Assembly (NCBI RefSeq): GCF_014644735.1
Contig: NZ_BMKZ01000004.1
Location: 48,041-112,040 of the forward strand
Reading direction: 5' to 3'
Source: Caldalkalibacillus thermarum
GTDB taxonomy: Bacteria > Bacillota > Bacilli > Caldalkalibacillales > Caldalkalibacillaceae
Length of the DNA stretch: 64,000 nucleotides
The notes under the pieces are model-generated. The model was not told the DNA's origin and ran no database searches. It saw nothing but the letters and a program-made list of their open reading frames with translations. The position numbers and the translations under genes were made by a program. This document shows, in pieces, positions 26,833 to 35,052 of this stretch (positions within the stretch are counted from its first letter, which is position 1; each line of letters begins with the position of its first letter).

Positions 26833-27798
26833 TTGCATGTGTTAGTCATTGGGGCGGGAGCGATGGGCATCTTGTTTGCAGGTTATACTTGGCTGGCTGG
26901 ACACCGTCATCTGACCGTGTTAACACGGCGCCTGGCACAGGCCAGGGCCATCAATGACTCAGGTTTGCACTTGAAACTTCCCGGAGAAAAGCTGCTCCAC
27001 TTGAAGCCCCAGGCGATTGCTGCTGAAGAGGATGACAAGCTGGAATCCCAGCCCGACTTGAGCCTTGTGACTGTCAAACAAACCCAGCTTATCCCAGTTC
27101 TTTCCTGGATCAGGCGGAACATTAATGCTGATAAGCCTGTTGTGTTTATCATGAATGGCCTGGGCCATCCCGATCACATCCGGAAGGCGCTTCCACACCA
27201 CCGTGTGTTTTACGGGGTGACACAGTGTGGTGCAACCAGGATTGGAGATACAAAAGCAGAGGTGCGGGGAACAGGGGTGACCGCTGTAGGGTCTCTGGCT
27301 GGCGGTACAGTGGACAGTGCTCCTTCCTTTTCCCGGTGGAGGGAGGATATAGCACCTTATCTTGATGTGTGCTGGACCAACCGTATAGAGCAGACCATGT
27401 GGAAGAAAGCAGTGATTAATGCGTGTATTAATCCCTTAACGGCTTTATTCCAGGTTCCTAATGGGAAGTTGGCTGACTTTCCGGCTCTGACCCAGTTAAT
27501 GAAGCAGTTGTATGACGAACTGCAGCCGCTTATCCAAGCGGTCTGGGGCAAGGAGACCCCTTCCATTTTAGAAGAGGGGAGGTTATGGGAAGAGATTATA
27601 GGAGTCTGCCACCGAACAGCTGACAATCATTCCTCTACGTGGCAAGACATCCGCCATGGCCGGCGGACAGAAATCGAAGCTTTGAACGGCTATTTTGTCA
27701 AAAAAGCGGCTCAATATCACATCGATTTACCTGCTCACCGTTTTGTCCGGCAAGCCATTCTCGCTTTGGAAGAAATGAACAATGATGATGAAAGGTGA
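26833..27798 (+). CDS. panE: 2-dehydropantoate 2-reductase
   Basis: PanE/ApbA reduces ketopantoate to pantoate with NADPH, for coenzyme A synthesis. The N-terminal Rossmann motif is VLVIGAGAMGILFAGY. The conserved Lys and Asn of the active site lie in MWKKAVINACINPLTALF (about 190-210), and Glu/Ser residues follow in the C-terminal helical domain (TWQDIRHGRRTEIEALNGY). The TTG start at 26833 is 6 bases after GAGGTGA. The position matches ylbQ. bshC begins a few bases after it. Confidence 0.88.
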   Translation: MHVLVIGAGAMGILFAGYTWLAGHRHLTVLTRRLAQARAINDSGLHLKLPGEKLLHLKPQAIAAEEDDKLESQPDLSLVTVKQTQLIPVLSWIRRNINADKPVVFIMNGLGHPDHIRKALPHHRVFYGVTQCGATRIGDTKAEVRGTGVTAVGSLAGGTVDSAPSFSRWREDIAPYLDVCWTNRIEQTMWKKAVINACINPLTALFQVPNGKLADFPALTQLMKQLYDELQPLIQAVWGKETPSILEEGRLWEEIIGVCHRTADNHSSTWQDIRHGRRTEIEALNGYFVKKAAQYHIDLPAHRFVRQAILALEEMNNDDER

Positions 27799-27805
27799 AC
27801 ACTCG

Positions 27806-29449
27806 ATGGAATTGAAAATAAAGGAATATGACCTGCCACAGATTAATACCTTTGCTACAGACTATGTCAATCAACAGGTGCAAGCACTGCAATTTTTCCA
27901 CTATGACCCTTTTGACAAAGACAGTTATAAGCGCCGCTGGCGGGAGCTTCGCGAACGAACCTTTGCTCGCGGGCCTTTGGCTGAGGTGATCCGTGCCCAA
28001 ATGGCGCGCTGGACACTTTCGCCTGCTCAAGAAGAACAGCTTCAACGTTTGCAGCAAGAGGAAAGTGTAGTCGTGCTCGGTGGGCAGCAAGCCGGGCTGT
28101 TGACAGGCCCGATGTATACGCTCTATAAAGCGGTGACCATATTAAAAGTGGCCCGAACCCAAGAAGAGCAATTAGGGGTCCCTGTGGTCCCGGTTTTCTG
28201 GATTGCAGGGGAAGATCATGACTTTCAGGAAATTAACCATGTTTTTGTGCCCAAGGCAAAGGGGGCTGGCATGGAGAAGCTGTCCTTGTCTGATCCACAT
28301 GGGCAGGTGAGACAGTCTATTGACCACCGTCCCTTCCCCCGCCGCGAGATTTTGTCCTGGCTGGAAAATGTATTTGAGCAATGGCCCCAAACCGAGTTTA
28401 CTGAAGAGGTCCGTCAGTTGGTCTTGGACACATTACATAAAGCGGACACTTACACCGCTTTTTTTGCGGGACTGATGCACCAGCTGTTTACACAGTACGG
28501 GCTGTTGCTGGTTAATTCTGCGGATCCGGCTTTGCGCCGGCTTGAATCTTCCGTGTTTGAGACGATTTTGACTCATTATGATCTGATTGACGGCCATGTG
28601 CGCCAGCAGATAAAGCGTATGGAAGAGCAGGGCTACACACCGCAGATCACCTTGGGTGAACATCCGGCTCTCTTGTTTATTTACGAGAATAAAGAACGTC
28701 TCTTGCTGGAGAAGAAGGGAGCCCAATTCCAGACTAAAAATGGCCAATCTGTTTATTCCGAGGCAGAGTTATTGGACTTGGCGAAAAATGAACCGTGGCA
28801 GTTTAGCAACAATGTCATTACCCGGCCCTTCATGCAGGAGTCGTTGTTTCCCACCTTGACCTTTGTGGCCGGACCGGGTGAGATTGCCTATTGGGCTTTG
28901 TATGGAACCTACTTTGAAGCGTTTAATATGAGGTTGCCTGTGATTATGCCCCGTTTAAATCTGACCCTGGTTGAGCCCAACATTTGTCATCTTCTCGAAA
29001 AGCACAATATTGACATACAAACGGTATTCGGATCATTTGAGGCGTTCCGGGAACAGTGGTTAGCTGAACAGGATGAACTTGGCCTGGAACAAAGCTTTTC
29101 GCAAGTTAAACAAGAGGTGGTGCGCCTGTACCAACCTTTACTTGAAAAAGTATGCCGGATCAATAAAGGAATGGAACAGCTCGGGCGCAAAAATCTTGAC
29201 AAAGTGCTGGAACAGGTTGATTATTTTCACAAACGGGCCATGGCTGCCTTTAAAACCCAGCATGAGGCTGCGATCAGGCATTTTGACAAAGTGGAGCAGG
29301 CCCTGTATCCAGAGGGACGTTTGCAAGAGCGTGTTTATTATCCTTTTCATTTCTTCAATAAGCATGGGTTTCAGTTGTTGGAAGTATTGATGCAGCAATC
29401 ATTTTGCTTTAACGGAAAACATAAGTTAGTATATTTACATGTGGAGTAA
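27806..29449 (+). CDS. bshC: Bacillithiol synthesis cysteine-adding enzyme BshC
   Basis: BshC catalyses, or takes part in, adding cysteine to GlcN-malate, the last step of bacillithiol synthesis. The 547-residue product has the family blocks VVLGGQQAGLLTGPMYTLYK, FWIAGEDHDFQEINHVFVP and FVAGPGEIAYWALY, plus a C-terminal coiled-coil region (about 430-500). ATG 27806 follows AAGGTGA, which lies in the panE stop region. It is the yllA homologue normally next to mraZ; here an ahcY gene intervenes. Confidence 0.93.
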   Translation: MELKIKEYDLPQINTFATDYVNQQVQALQFFHYDPFDKDSYKRRWRELRERTFARGPLAEVIRAQMARWTLSPAQEEQLQRLQQEESVVVLGGQQAGLLTGPMYTLYKAVTILKVARTQEEQLGVPVVPVFWIAGEDHDFQEINHVFVPKAKGAGMEKLSLSDPHGQVRQSIDHRPFPRREILSWLENVFEQWPQTEFTEEVRQLVLDTLHKADTYTAFFAGLMHQLFTQYGLLLVNSADPALRRLESSVFETILTHYDLIDGHVRQQIKRMEEQGYTPQITLGEHPALLFIYENKERLLLEKKGAQFQTKNGQSVYSEAELLDLAKNEPWQFSNNVITRPFMQESLFPTLTFVAGPGEIAYWALYGTYFEAFNMRLPVIMPRLNLTLVEPNICHLLEKHNIDIQTVFGSFEAFREQWLAEQDELGLEQSFSQVKQEVVRLYQPLLEKVCRINKGMEQLGRKNLDKVLEQVDYFHKRAMAAFKTQHEAAIRHFDKVEQALYPEGRLQERVYYPFHFFNKHGFQLLEVLMQQSFCFNGKHKLVYLHVE

Positions 29450-29487
29450 AGCTTTCAAATCCAGTGGTTCAAGAAAGGAGCAAGTGT

Positions 29488-30747
29488 ATGAATGCCCGTG
29501 AAACGAGCATCATCCAAGATCTCAGCCTGGCTCCGGAAGGTCATCTGAAAATTGACTGGGTTAAAGAACATATGCCTGTTTTAAACCGTATCCGGAAGCG
29601 TTTTGAACAGGAAAAACCGTTTGCAGGACTGAAGGTGGCTATTTGTCTCCATCTGGAAGCCAAAACCGCCTATCTGGCCAAAGTGATACAGGCGGGTGGC
29701 GCCCAGGTGACCATTACCGGCAGCAATCCGTTATCCACCCAAGATGACATTTGCGCCGCTTTGGTGGAAGATAATATCCAAGTCTTTGCCCGCTACAACC
29801 CTGAACCTGAAGAGTATAAACAGCATTTGATCAAAACGCTGGAGACCAAACCTGATCTCATTATTGATGACGGGGGTGACCTGGTCACCATTTTGCATGA
29901 GGAGCGCCCTGACCTTCTGCCCCAAATTCGCGGTGGCGCCGAAGAAACCACGACCGGCATTTTGCGTCTCAAAGCGCTGGCCAAAGAGGGGCGTCTTCAA
30001 TTCCCGATGATGGCTGTGAATGATGCTTACTGCAAATATCTGTTTGATAACCGCTACGGCACGGGCCAGTCGGTGTGGGACGGGATTAACCGCACCACCA
30101 ACCTGGTTGTAGCCGGCAAAACGGTGGTGGTCATCGGCTATGGATGGTGCGGCAAGGGTGTGGCCATGCGGGCCAAAGGTCTTGGGGCCAAAGTGATTGT
30201 CACCGAAGTGGATCCCATCAAGGCGATCGAAGCGTATATGGATGGATTTGAAGTGATGTCAATGGACCAGGCTGCTGAACTCGGAGACTATTTTGTCACT
30301 GTTACAGGCAATAAGGATTGTATCCGCCAAAGCCACTTCGAAAAAATGAAAAATGGAGCGATCCTGGCCAATGCAGGGCACTTTGATGTTGAGATTAACC
30401 TGAGAGAGCTGGAAGGGTTGGCCCAATCTAAACGGGTTGTGCGCAAAAATATAGAAGAGTATCAACTGGCCGGGGGCAAAAAGATCTATGTACTGGCAGA
30501 GGGCCGTTTGGTTAATCTGGCTGCCGGAGACGGTCATCCTGCTGAGATCATGGATATGACTTTTGCCTTACAAGCTTTGGCCCTGGAGTATATTAACAAC
30601 CATTATCAGCAATTAGAAAAGAAGGTGCATAACGTGCCTTATGAGCTGGACCAACAGGTGGCTGCCTATAAACTCGAGGCCTTAGGTATCACCATTGACC
30701 GTTTAAGTGAAGAGCAAAAGGCCTATTTGGAATCTTGGAAGGAATAG
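29488..30747 (+). CDS. ahcY: S-adenosyl-L-homocysteine hydrolase
   Basis: AhcY splits S-adenosylhomocysteine to adenosine and homocysteine with bound NAD. The 419-residue product is the short form lacking the insertion of plant enzymes. Substrate-domain motifs are HLEAKTAYLA, DDGGDLV, GGAEETTTGILRL and VNDAYCKYLFDNRYGTGQS. The NAD site is VVVIGYGWCGKGVAMRAKG (about 210-228), and a C-terminal NLAAGDGHPAEIMDMTFALQ block follows. ATG 29488 follows AAAGGAG. Many Bacillaceae use Pfs/LuxS instead, and this is not its usual location, directly before mraZ. Confidence 0.94.
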   Translation: MNARETSIIQDLSLAPEGHLKIDWVKEHMPVLNRIRKRFEQEKPFAGLKVAICLHLEAKTAYLAKVIQAGGAQVTITGSNPLSTQDDICAALVEDNIQVFARYNPEPEEYKQHLIKTLETKPDLIIDDGGDLVTILHEERPDLLPQIRGGAEETTTGILRLKALAKEGRLQFPMMAVNDAYCKYLFDNRYGTGQSVWDGINRTTNLVVAGKTVVVIGYGWCGKGVAMRAKGLGAKVIVTEVDPIKAIEAYMDGFEVMSMDQAAELGDYFVTVTGNKDCIRQSHFEKMKNGAILANAGHFDVEINLRELEGLAQSKRVVRKNIEEYQLAGGKKIYVLAEGRLVNLAAGDGHPAEIMDMTFALQALALEYINNHYQQLEKKVHNVPYELDQQVAAYKLEALGITIDRLSEEQKAYLESWKE

Positions 30748-30788
30748 GAAGCCCTTGACAGGTCGTCCGTTTAAAAAAAAACCGATTT

Positions 30789-30825
30789 TAAAAAAAATCC
30801 TGCTCAACAAGCAGGATTTTTTTTT
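30789..30825 (+). terminator. Rho-independent terminator after ahcY
   Basis: AAAAAATCCTGC pairs with GCAGGATTTTTT, followed by further T's. It insulates the dcw cluster from upstream genes. Confidence 0.9.
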
Positions 30826-30845
30826 GTGGGGGAGAATAAATAATT

Positions 30846-30896
30846 AAGTGGTGAAAAGTGGGGGATTGTGGAGGAAAACGGGGGAGAAGTGGTGAT
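30846..30896 (+). promoter_or_regulatory. MraZ-box array in the mraZ leader
   Basis: Direct repeats on a 10-bp register begin at 30846 (AAGTGGTGAA), 30856 (AAGTGGGGGA), 30866 (TTGTGGAGGA) and 30876 (AAACGGGGGA). A fifth copy shifted by one base (30887, AAGTGGTGAT) contains the mraZ ribosome-binding site. MraZ proteins are known to bind short GTG/TGGG-type direct repeats in their own leaders, so this is most likely autoregulation of the dcw operon. Confidence 0.75.
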
Positions 30897-30901
30897 CCGA
30901 T

Positions 30902-31333
30902 GTGTTCCTAGGTGAATATCAGCACACCATTGACAATAAAGGAAGACTCATTATACCTGCCAAGTTTCGGGAGGGCCTGGGAACATCTTTTATCGTGACC
31001 AGAGGATTGGACAAATGTTTGTTTGTCTACCCCTTTTCTGAATGGAAACAGATTGAGGAAAAATTAAAATCTCTCCCGTTTACCCGGTCTGATGCCCGTG
31101 CGTTCACCCGCTTTTTCTTCTCAGGCGCAACGGAGTGTGAGCTGGACAAACAAGGAAGAGTGAATATTCCTGCCAACCTGCGTGAATACGCCCAGTTGGA
31201 GAAAGACTGCGTTGTTATTGGCGTCAGCAGCCGAGTGGAGATTTGGAGCAAAGGTGTTTGGGAAGACTATTTTGCAGCATCTGAAGAATCGTTTGCTGAG
31301 ATAGCCGAAAAGATTGTTGACTTTGACCTGTAA
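30902..31333 (+). CDS. mraZ: Transcriptional regulator MraZ
   Basis: MraZ is a double AbrB-fold DNA-binding protein that represses the dcw operon. The two halves carry the signatures [15 protein letters not shown] and [15 protein letters not shown]. The 143-residue length is typical. GTG 30902 lies 5 bases after GGTGAT. It is the first gene of a near-continuous division and wall cluster. Confidence 0.95.
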   Translation: MFLGEYQHTIDNKGRLIIPAKFREGLGTSFIVTRGLDKCLFVYPFSEWKQIEEKLKSLPFTRSDARAFTRFFFSGATECELDKQGRVNIPANLREYAQLEKDCVVIGVSSRVEIWSKGVWEDYFAASEESFAEIAEKIVDFDL

Positions 31334-31347
31334 CGGAGGCTGCACCG

Positions 31348-32280
31348 ATGTTTGAACATGTGACGGTCCTAAAAGAAGAGGCTGTGAACGGACTTAATAT
31401 AAAATCCGATGGCACTTATGTGGATTGTACGCTTGGCGGAGCTGGGCACAGTCAGCTGATTGCCAGCCGTCTTGGACCAGGCGGTTGCCTGATCGGCATA
31501 GATCAGGACCAAGAGGCTCTGGAACATGCCCGGAGGCGGTTGGCAAATTTTAATATCTCTCTTGTTCTTGTGCAGCGTAATTTCCGTTACTTGGCTGAAA
31601 TTCTTGATGAAGCTGGATTCCAGCAAGTGGATGGAGTTTTGTTTGACCTTGGCGTTTCCTCTCCACAGCTGGACCAAGCCGAGAGGGGGTTCAGTTATCA
31701 ACATGATGCCCCGCTGGATATGAGAATGGACCAGCGCCAAGATTTAACGGCTTTTGATGTTGTCAACTCCTGGAGCGAGGAACAATTGGCTGAGGTCATC
31801 TACCGCTATGGTGAGGAGCGTTATTCCAGACGGATTGCCCGCCGTATCGTCGAGACCCGAAAGAAAAAACCCATTAAAACCACGGGTGAACTGGTGGACG
31901 TGATTAAACAAAGTATTCCAGCCAAAGCCCGGCAAAACGGTCCCCATCCAGCCAAGCGCACTTTTCAAGCTATCCGGATTGCAGTCAATGACGAATTGAA
32001 CGCTTTCGAAGAAGCTCTTTCCCAAGCGATAGAGCGTTTAAATAAAGGGGGCAGAGTGGCGGTGATTACCTTTCACTCATTGGAAGACCGCATCTGTAAA
32101 CAAATGTTCCGCCAGAAAAGCCAGGGTTGCACCTGTCCCCCTGGCTTGCCCCAATGCGTGTGCGGACAAGTTCCCTCGCTGAAGATTGTAAACCGTAAAC
32201 CCATTGTGCCCACTCTCCAAGAGGTAGAGCAAAACCCAAGGGCACGGTCAGCCAAGTTGAGAATTGCTGAGAAAATCTGA
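31348..32280 (+). CDS. rsmH: 16S rRNA (cytosine1402-N4)-methyltransferase
   Basis: RsmH (MraW) methylates C1402 of 16S rRNA. The 310-residue product shows the SAM motif [17 protein letters not shown] (about 28-44), [35 protein letters not shown] and [17 protein letters not shown] CxCxP-rich stretch near 255 ([14 protein letters not shown]) is usual in Bacillus homologues. It starts 14 bases after mraZ with ACGGAGG. Confidence 0.96.
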   Translation: MFEHVTVLKEEAVNGLNIKSDGTYVDCTLGGAGHSQLIASRLGPGGCLIGIDQDQEALEHARRRLANFNISLVLVQRNFRYLAEILDEAGFQQVDGVLFDLGVSSPQLDQAERGFSYQHDAPLDMRMDQRQDLTAFDVVNSWSEEQLAEVIYRYGEERYSRRIARRIVETRKKKPIKTTGELVDVIKQSIPAKARQNGPHPAKRTFQAIRIAVNDELNAFEEALSQAIERLNKGGRVAVITFHSLEDRICKQMFRQKSQGCTCPPGLPQCVCGQVPSLKIVNRKPIVPTLQEVEQNPRARSAKLRIAEKI

Positions 32281-32318
32281 GCAAGAAAAGAAGCAGAAAC
32301 AAAAGGAGGATTAGATTT

Positions 32319-32738
32319 ATGTACCAATATGGAAACGTCGCAGTGAAATATCAGAACGAAAAGCGGAACAAACATCTGAGCCGTCAACAGCATAAGCAGG
32401 AACCTAAACAGCCGTCCCAACACCAGCCACATCCACAAGGGCAGTCGCTCTTGTCCAGCAGGGAAAAAATGCTGTATCTCTTTGCTGTGTTGATTGTCAT
32501 AGCTGCCTTAAGTTTGCTGATGGCCAGGGGTGCTTTACTGACAGAAATGAACTATGAGCTTCAAGCGTTGGAACGTGAACTGGAACATCTGGAAGAAAAC
32601 AATGCCAAGTTGGAAGTTGAAGTCATCCAGCTCAGCTCACCGGAACGTATCTTGGCCATTGCTCAAAATGAACTGGGCATGGACATGCGGGAGCGCACAG
32701 TTAAAGTCCTGTCCAGGTCCAAGGAAAGTGCTGAGTGA
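32319..32738 (+). CDS. ftsL: Cell division protein FtsL
   Basis: FtsL is a small bitopic divisome protein that works with DivIB and DivIC. The 139-residue sequence has a basic, Gln-rich cytoplasmic part (1-50), a membrane helix (about 52-72) and an extracytoplasmic leucine-zipper coiled coil (about 75-125, MNYELQALERELEHLEENN). ATG 32319 follows AAAGGAGG. Identification rests on topology and position. Confidence 0.88.
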   Translation: MYQYGNVAVKYQNEKRNKHLSRQQHKQEPKQPSQHQPHPQGQSLLSSREKMLYLFAVLIVIAALSLLMARGALLTEMNYELQALERELEHLEENNAKLEVEVIQLSSPERILAIAQNELGMDMRERTVKVLSRSKESAE

Positions 32739-32809
32739 GAAAAAGGCCGGCATGCTGGTGTTCCTGCTTTTGCATTTGCGTTGAGCCAAGTGTCGGGGGA
32801 GGAATATGT

Positions 32810-34927
32810 ATGAGTCACACTAAAATACGCAGCCGGAGTCAATTTGTGGGAGCAATATTTTTATTGCTCTTTTTTGCTGTTATATATCGTTTTTATACCC
32901 TTCAAGTCGTTGAAGCTTCCTGGTATCAGGAACGGGCCCAGGCGATGTATGAGCGTGAGAGGGTATTGGAGCCCGAGCGGGGTTCTATCTTTGACCGCAA
33001 CCATAATATACTGGCCAAGGAAGTGAAGGCATACACGGTTATTGCCATATTGGATCAAAACGTGCCCAACCATGTGAAGGATCCGCAAGCGACAGCCGAA
33101 CAACTGGCTCCCATTCTTGATATGTCCCAAGAGCAGCTTTATCAGCTGTTAACTCAGAAAGACCGCCAACAGGTGGAACTCAGGCCAGGAGGATGGAAAA
33201 TAGATGCACAAAAGATGGAAGCCATTCGGGAACTGGAACTGGAGGGGATTACTTTTCGGGAAGAGACCAGACGTTACTATCCTAACCATACCTTTGCTTC
33301 CCATATATTGGGTTTTGTTGACCTGGATGGAGAAGCGAGAATGGGGCTGGAACTTGAGCTGGACAAGTACTTGCGGGGAGAAAAAGGATTAGTGAAGTAT
33401 AAGCAGGATTTAAAAGGAAACAGGCTTATCTCCGGTACGGAAACCGTTGAATATCCTAAAGATGGTCATGATGTTTATCTGACGATTGATCAACGTATCC
33501 AGCTATTTGTGGAACAAGCACTGGATGAGGTGTATCGTGAATACCGGCCGGAAAAAATGACGGTCATTGTTTCAGATCCCCATACCGGTCAAATATTGGC
33601 CATGTCCAACCGCCCCTCCTTTGATCCGAATAACTACTCCTCAATTACCAACTATTGGAATGATTCGGTGTCCTATGCTTTTGAACCTGGTTCAACATTT
33701 AAAGTCATTACTTTTGCTGCAGCCATCGAGGAAGGCATCTATAACGGGCATGAAACATTTCAATCGGGCAGTTATGCAGTGCCGGGGAAAATTATCCGTG
33801 ACCATAATCGCCAGGGATGGGGCACCATTACCTTTTTGGAGGGGATGCAAAAATCAAGTAACGTGGCTTCAGTCATTCTGGGGTACGAACGGATGAAGAA
33901 AGAGGTGTTTTACCATTACATTGACCGTTTTGGATTTGGTAAACTGACCGGCATTGATTTGCCTGGCGAGCATCCCGGTTATGTCATTCCGTTGGAGGAG
34001 GCAAAGCCGGTTGACCTTGCCGCCATGACTTTTGGCCAAGGCGGGTTGATGGTTACCCCCATTCAGCAGATCCAGGCGATCAACGTCATTGCTAACGGCG
34101 GTAAGTTAATGAAACCCTATGTCATCGATTCCATTTATGACCCCAATTCTGATAAAGTGGTTTTACAAAATAAACCGACCGTGGTTGATCCGCAAGTGGT
34201 TTCTCCCCAAACTGCCAAACAAATGAGGGATATACTCGAAACGGTTGTAACAGATGGGACCGGAACCAATTTTCATATTGACGGTTACCAGGTTGCTGGT
34301 AAGACAGGGACTGCCCAAAAAGCAGAAAATGGCCGTTATGTTCGCGGGAAGTACATTCATTCTTTTGTGGGCTTTGCCCCTAAAGATGATCCCAAACTAT
34401 CCGTTTTCGTGGCCATTGATTCCCCGCAGGTGGACCAGTACTATTTGGGGGGTGCCGCTGTGGCCAAAGTCTTCAAGTACGTCATGGAGAACAGTCTGCA
34501 ATACCTCAACGTGACCCGGGAGATTGAGGAGGTCTCGGCGGCAGATTTTGAAGCGGAGTGGCCAACAGTGGGAGATTACCGGCGCCTCTTTGTAGAAAAC
34601 GGGAGAAAAAAAGGGGAACAAGACGGTTTTGACGTGCACATTTTGGGCCAGGGAAACGAAATAACAGAACAGTATCCCACTCCCGGAACGCCTATGCCTG
34701 AAGGCAGCCGCTTGTACCTCATCGCCGGAGAGGTCCGTCATGTAGAAACTCCGGATATGACCGGATGGTCATTAAAGGAAGTTTTGGACTGGGCGTCAGT
34801 CACAAGGATGAAGGTTCGTGCCGAAGGACATGGATATGTGACGGCTCAAAATGTGTCGCCAGGTGTACGGCTGCGACCGGGAAGTGAGTTGCAAGTCACC
34901 TTAGAGCCAAAGTTTGACGGCAGATAG
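32810..34927 (+). CDS. pbpB: Penicillin-binding protein 2B
   Basis: PBP2B is the division transpeptidase. The 705-residue class B PBP has a membrane anchor (about 12-32), an N-terminal pedestal, and a transpeptidase domain with STFK (Ser about 294, in FEPGSTFKVITF), SSN (about 347) and KTGT (about 497). Two C-terminal PASTA-type repeats follow (about 575-705). I chose ATG 32810 after GGGGGAGGA; the in-frame start at 32735 inside ftsL would add 25 Cys-rich residues unlike the family. Confidence 0.94.
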   Translation: MSHTKIRSRSQFVGAIFLLLFFAVIYRFYTLQVVEASWYQERAQAMYERERVLEPERGSIFDRNHNILAKEVKAYTVIAILDQNVPNHVKDPQATAEQLAPILDMSQEQLYQLLTQKDRQQVELRPGGWKIDAQKMEAIRELELEGITFREETRRYYPNHTFASHILGFVDLDGEARMGLELELDKYLRGEKGLVKYKQDLKGNRLISGTETVEYPKDGHDVYLTIDQRIQLFVEQALDEVYREYRPEKMTVIVSDPHTGQILAMSNRPSFDPNNYSSITNYWNDSVSYAFEPGSTFKVITFAAAIEEGIYNGHETFQSGSYAVPGKIIRDHNRQGWGTITFLEGMQKSSNVASVILGYERMKKEVFYHYIDRFGFGKLTGIDLPGEHPGYVIPLEEAKPVDLAAMTFGQGGLMVTPIQQIQAINVIANGGKLMKPYVIDSIYDPNSDKVVLQNKPTVVDPQVVSPQTAKQMRDILETVVTDGTGTNFHIDGYQVAGKTGTAQKAENGRYVRGKYIHSFVGFAPKDDPKLSVFVAIDSPQVDQYYLGGAAVAKVFKYVMENSLQYLNVTREIEEVSAADFEAEWPTVGDYRRLFVENGRKKGEQDGFDVHILGQGNEITEQYPTPGTPMPEGSRLYLIAGEVRHVETPDMTGWSLKEVLDWASVTRMKVRAEGHGYVTAQNVSPGVRLRPGSELQVTLEPKFDGR

Positions 34928-35052
34928 CTTGGTTATTTCCCCCTCTGCACATCCTGCTGGCTATCCCTGGTGGGGGAGGTTGTTCTATCACGGAGACAGG
35001 TTGAATAGGGTTATAAGGTAGAAGGACTCTATTCAGTGTGGAGGGGATTCTT

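Noticed and set aside
32735..32809. N-terminal extension of pbpB from 32735 with several Cys residues
   Set aside because: It overlaps ftsL, lacks family resemblance, and ATG 32810 has a strong GGGGGAGGA upstream.
34928..35052. SigmaE promoter or terminator between pbpB and spoVD
   Set aside because: Only a short GAATAG/CTATTC inverted repeat and a weak CCCCCT/GGGGGAGG pairing are visible; neither gives a clear promoter or terminator.
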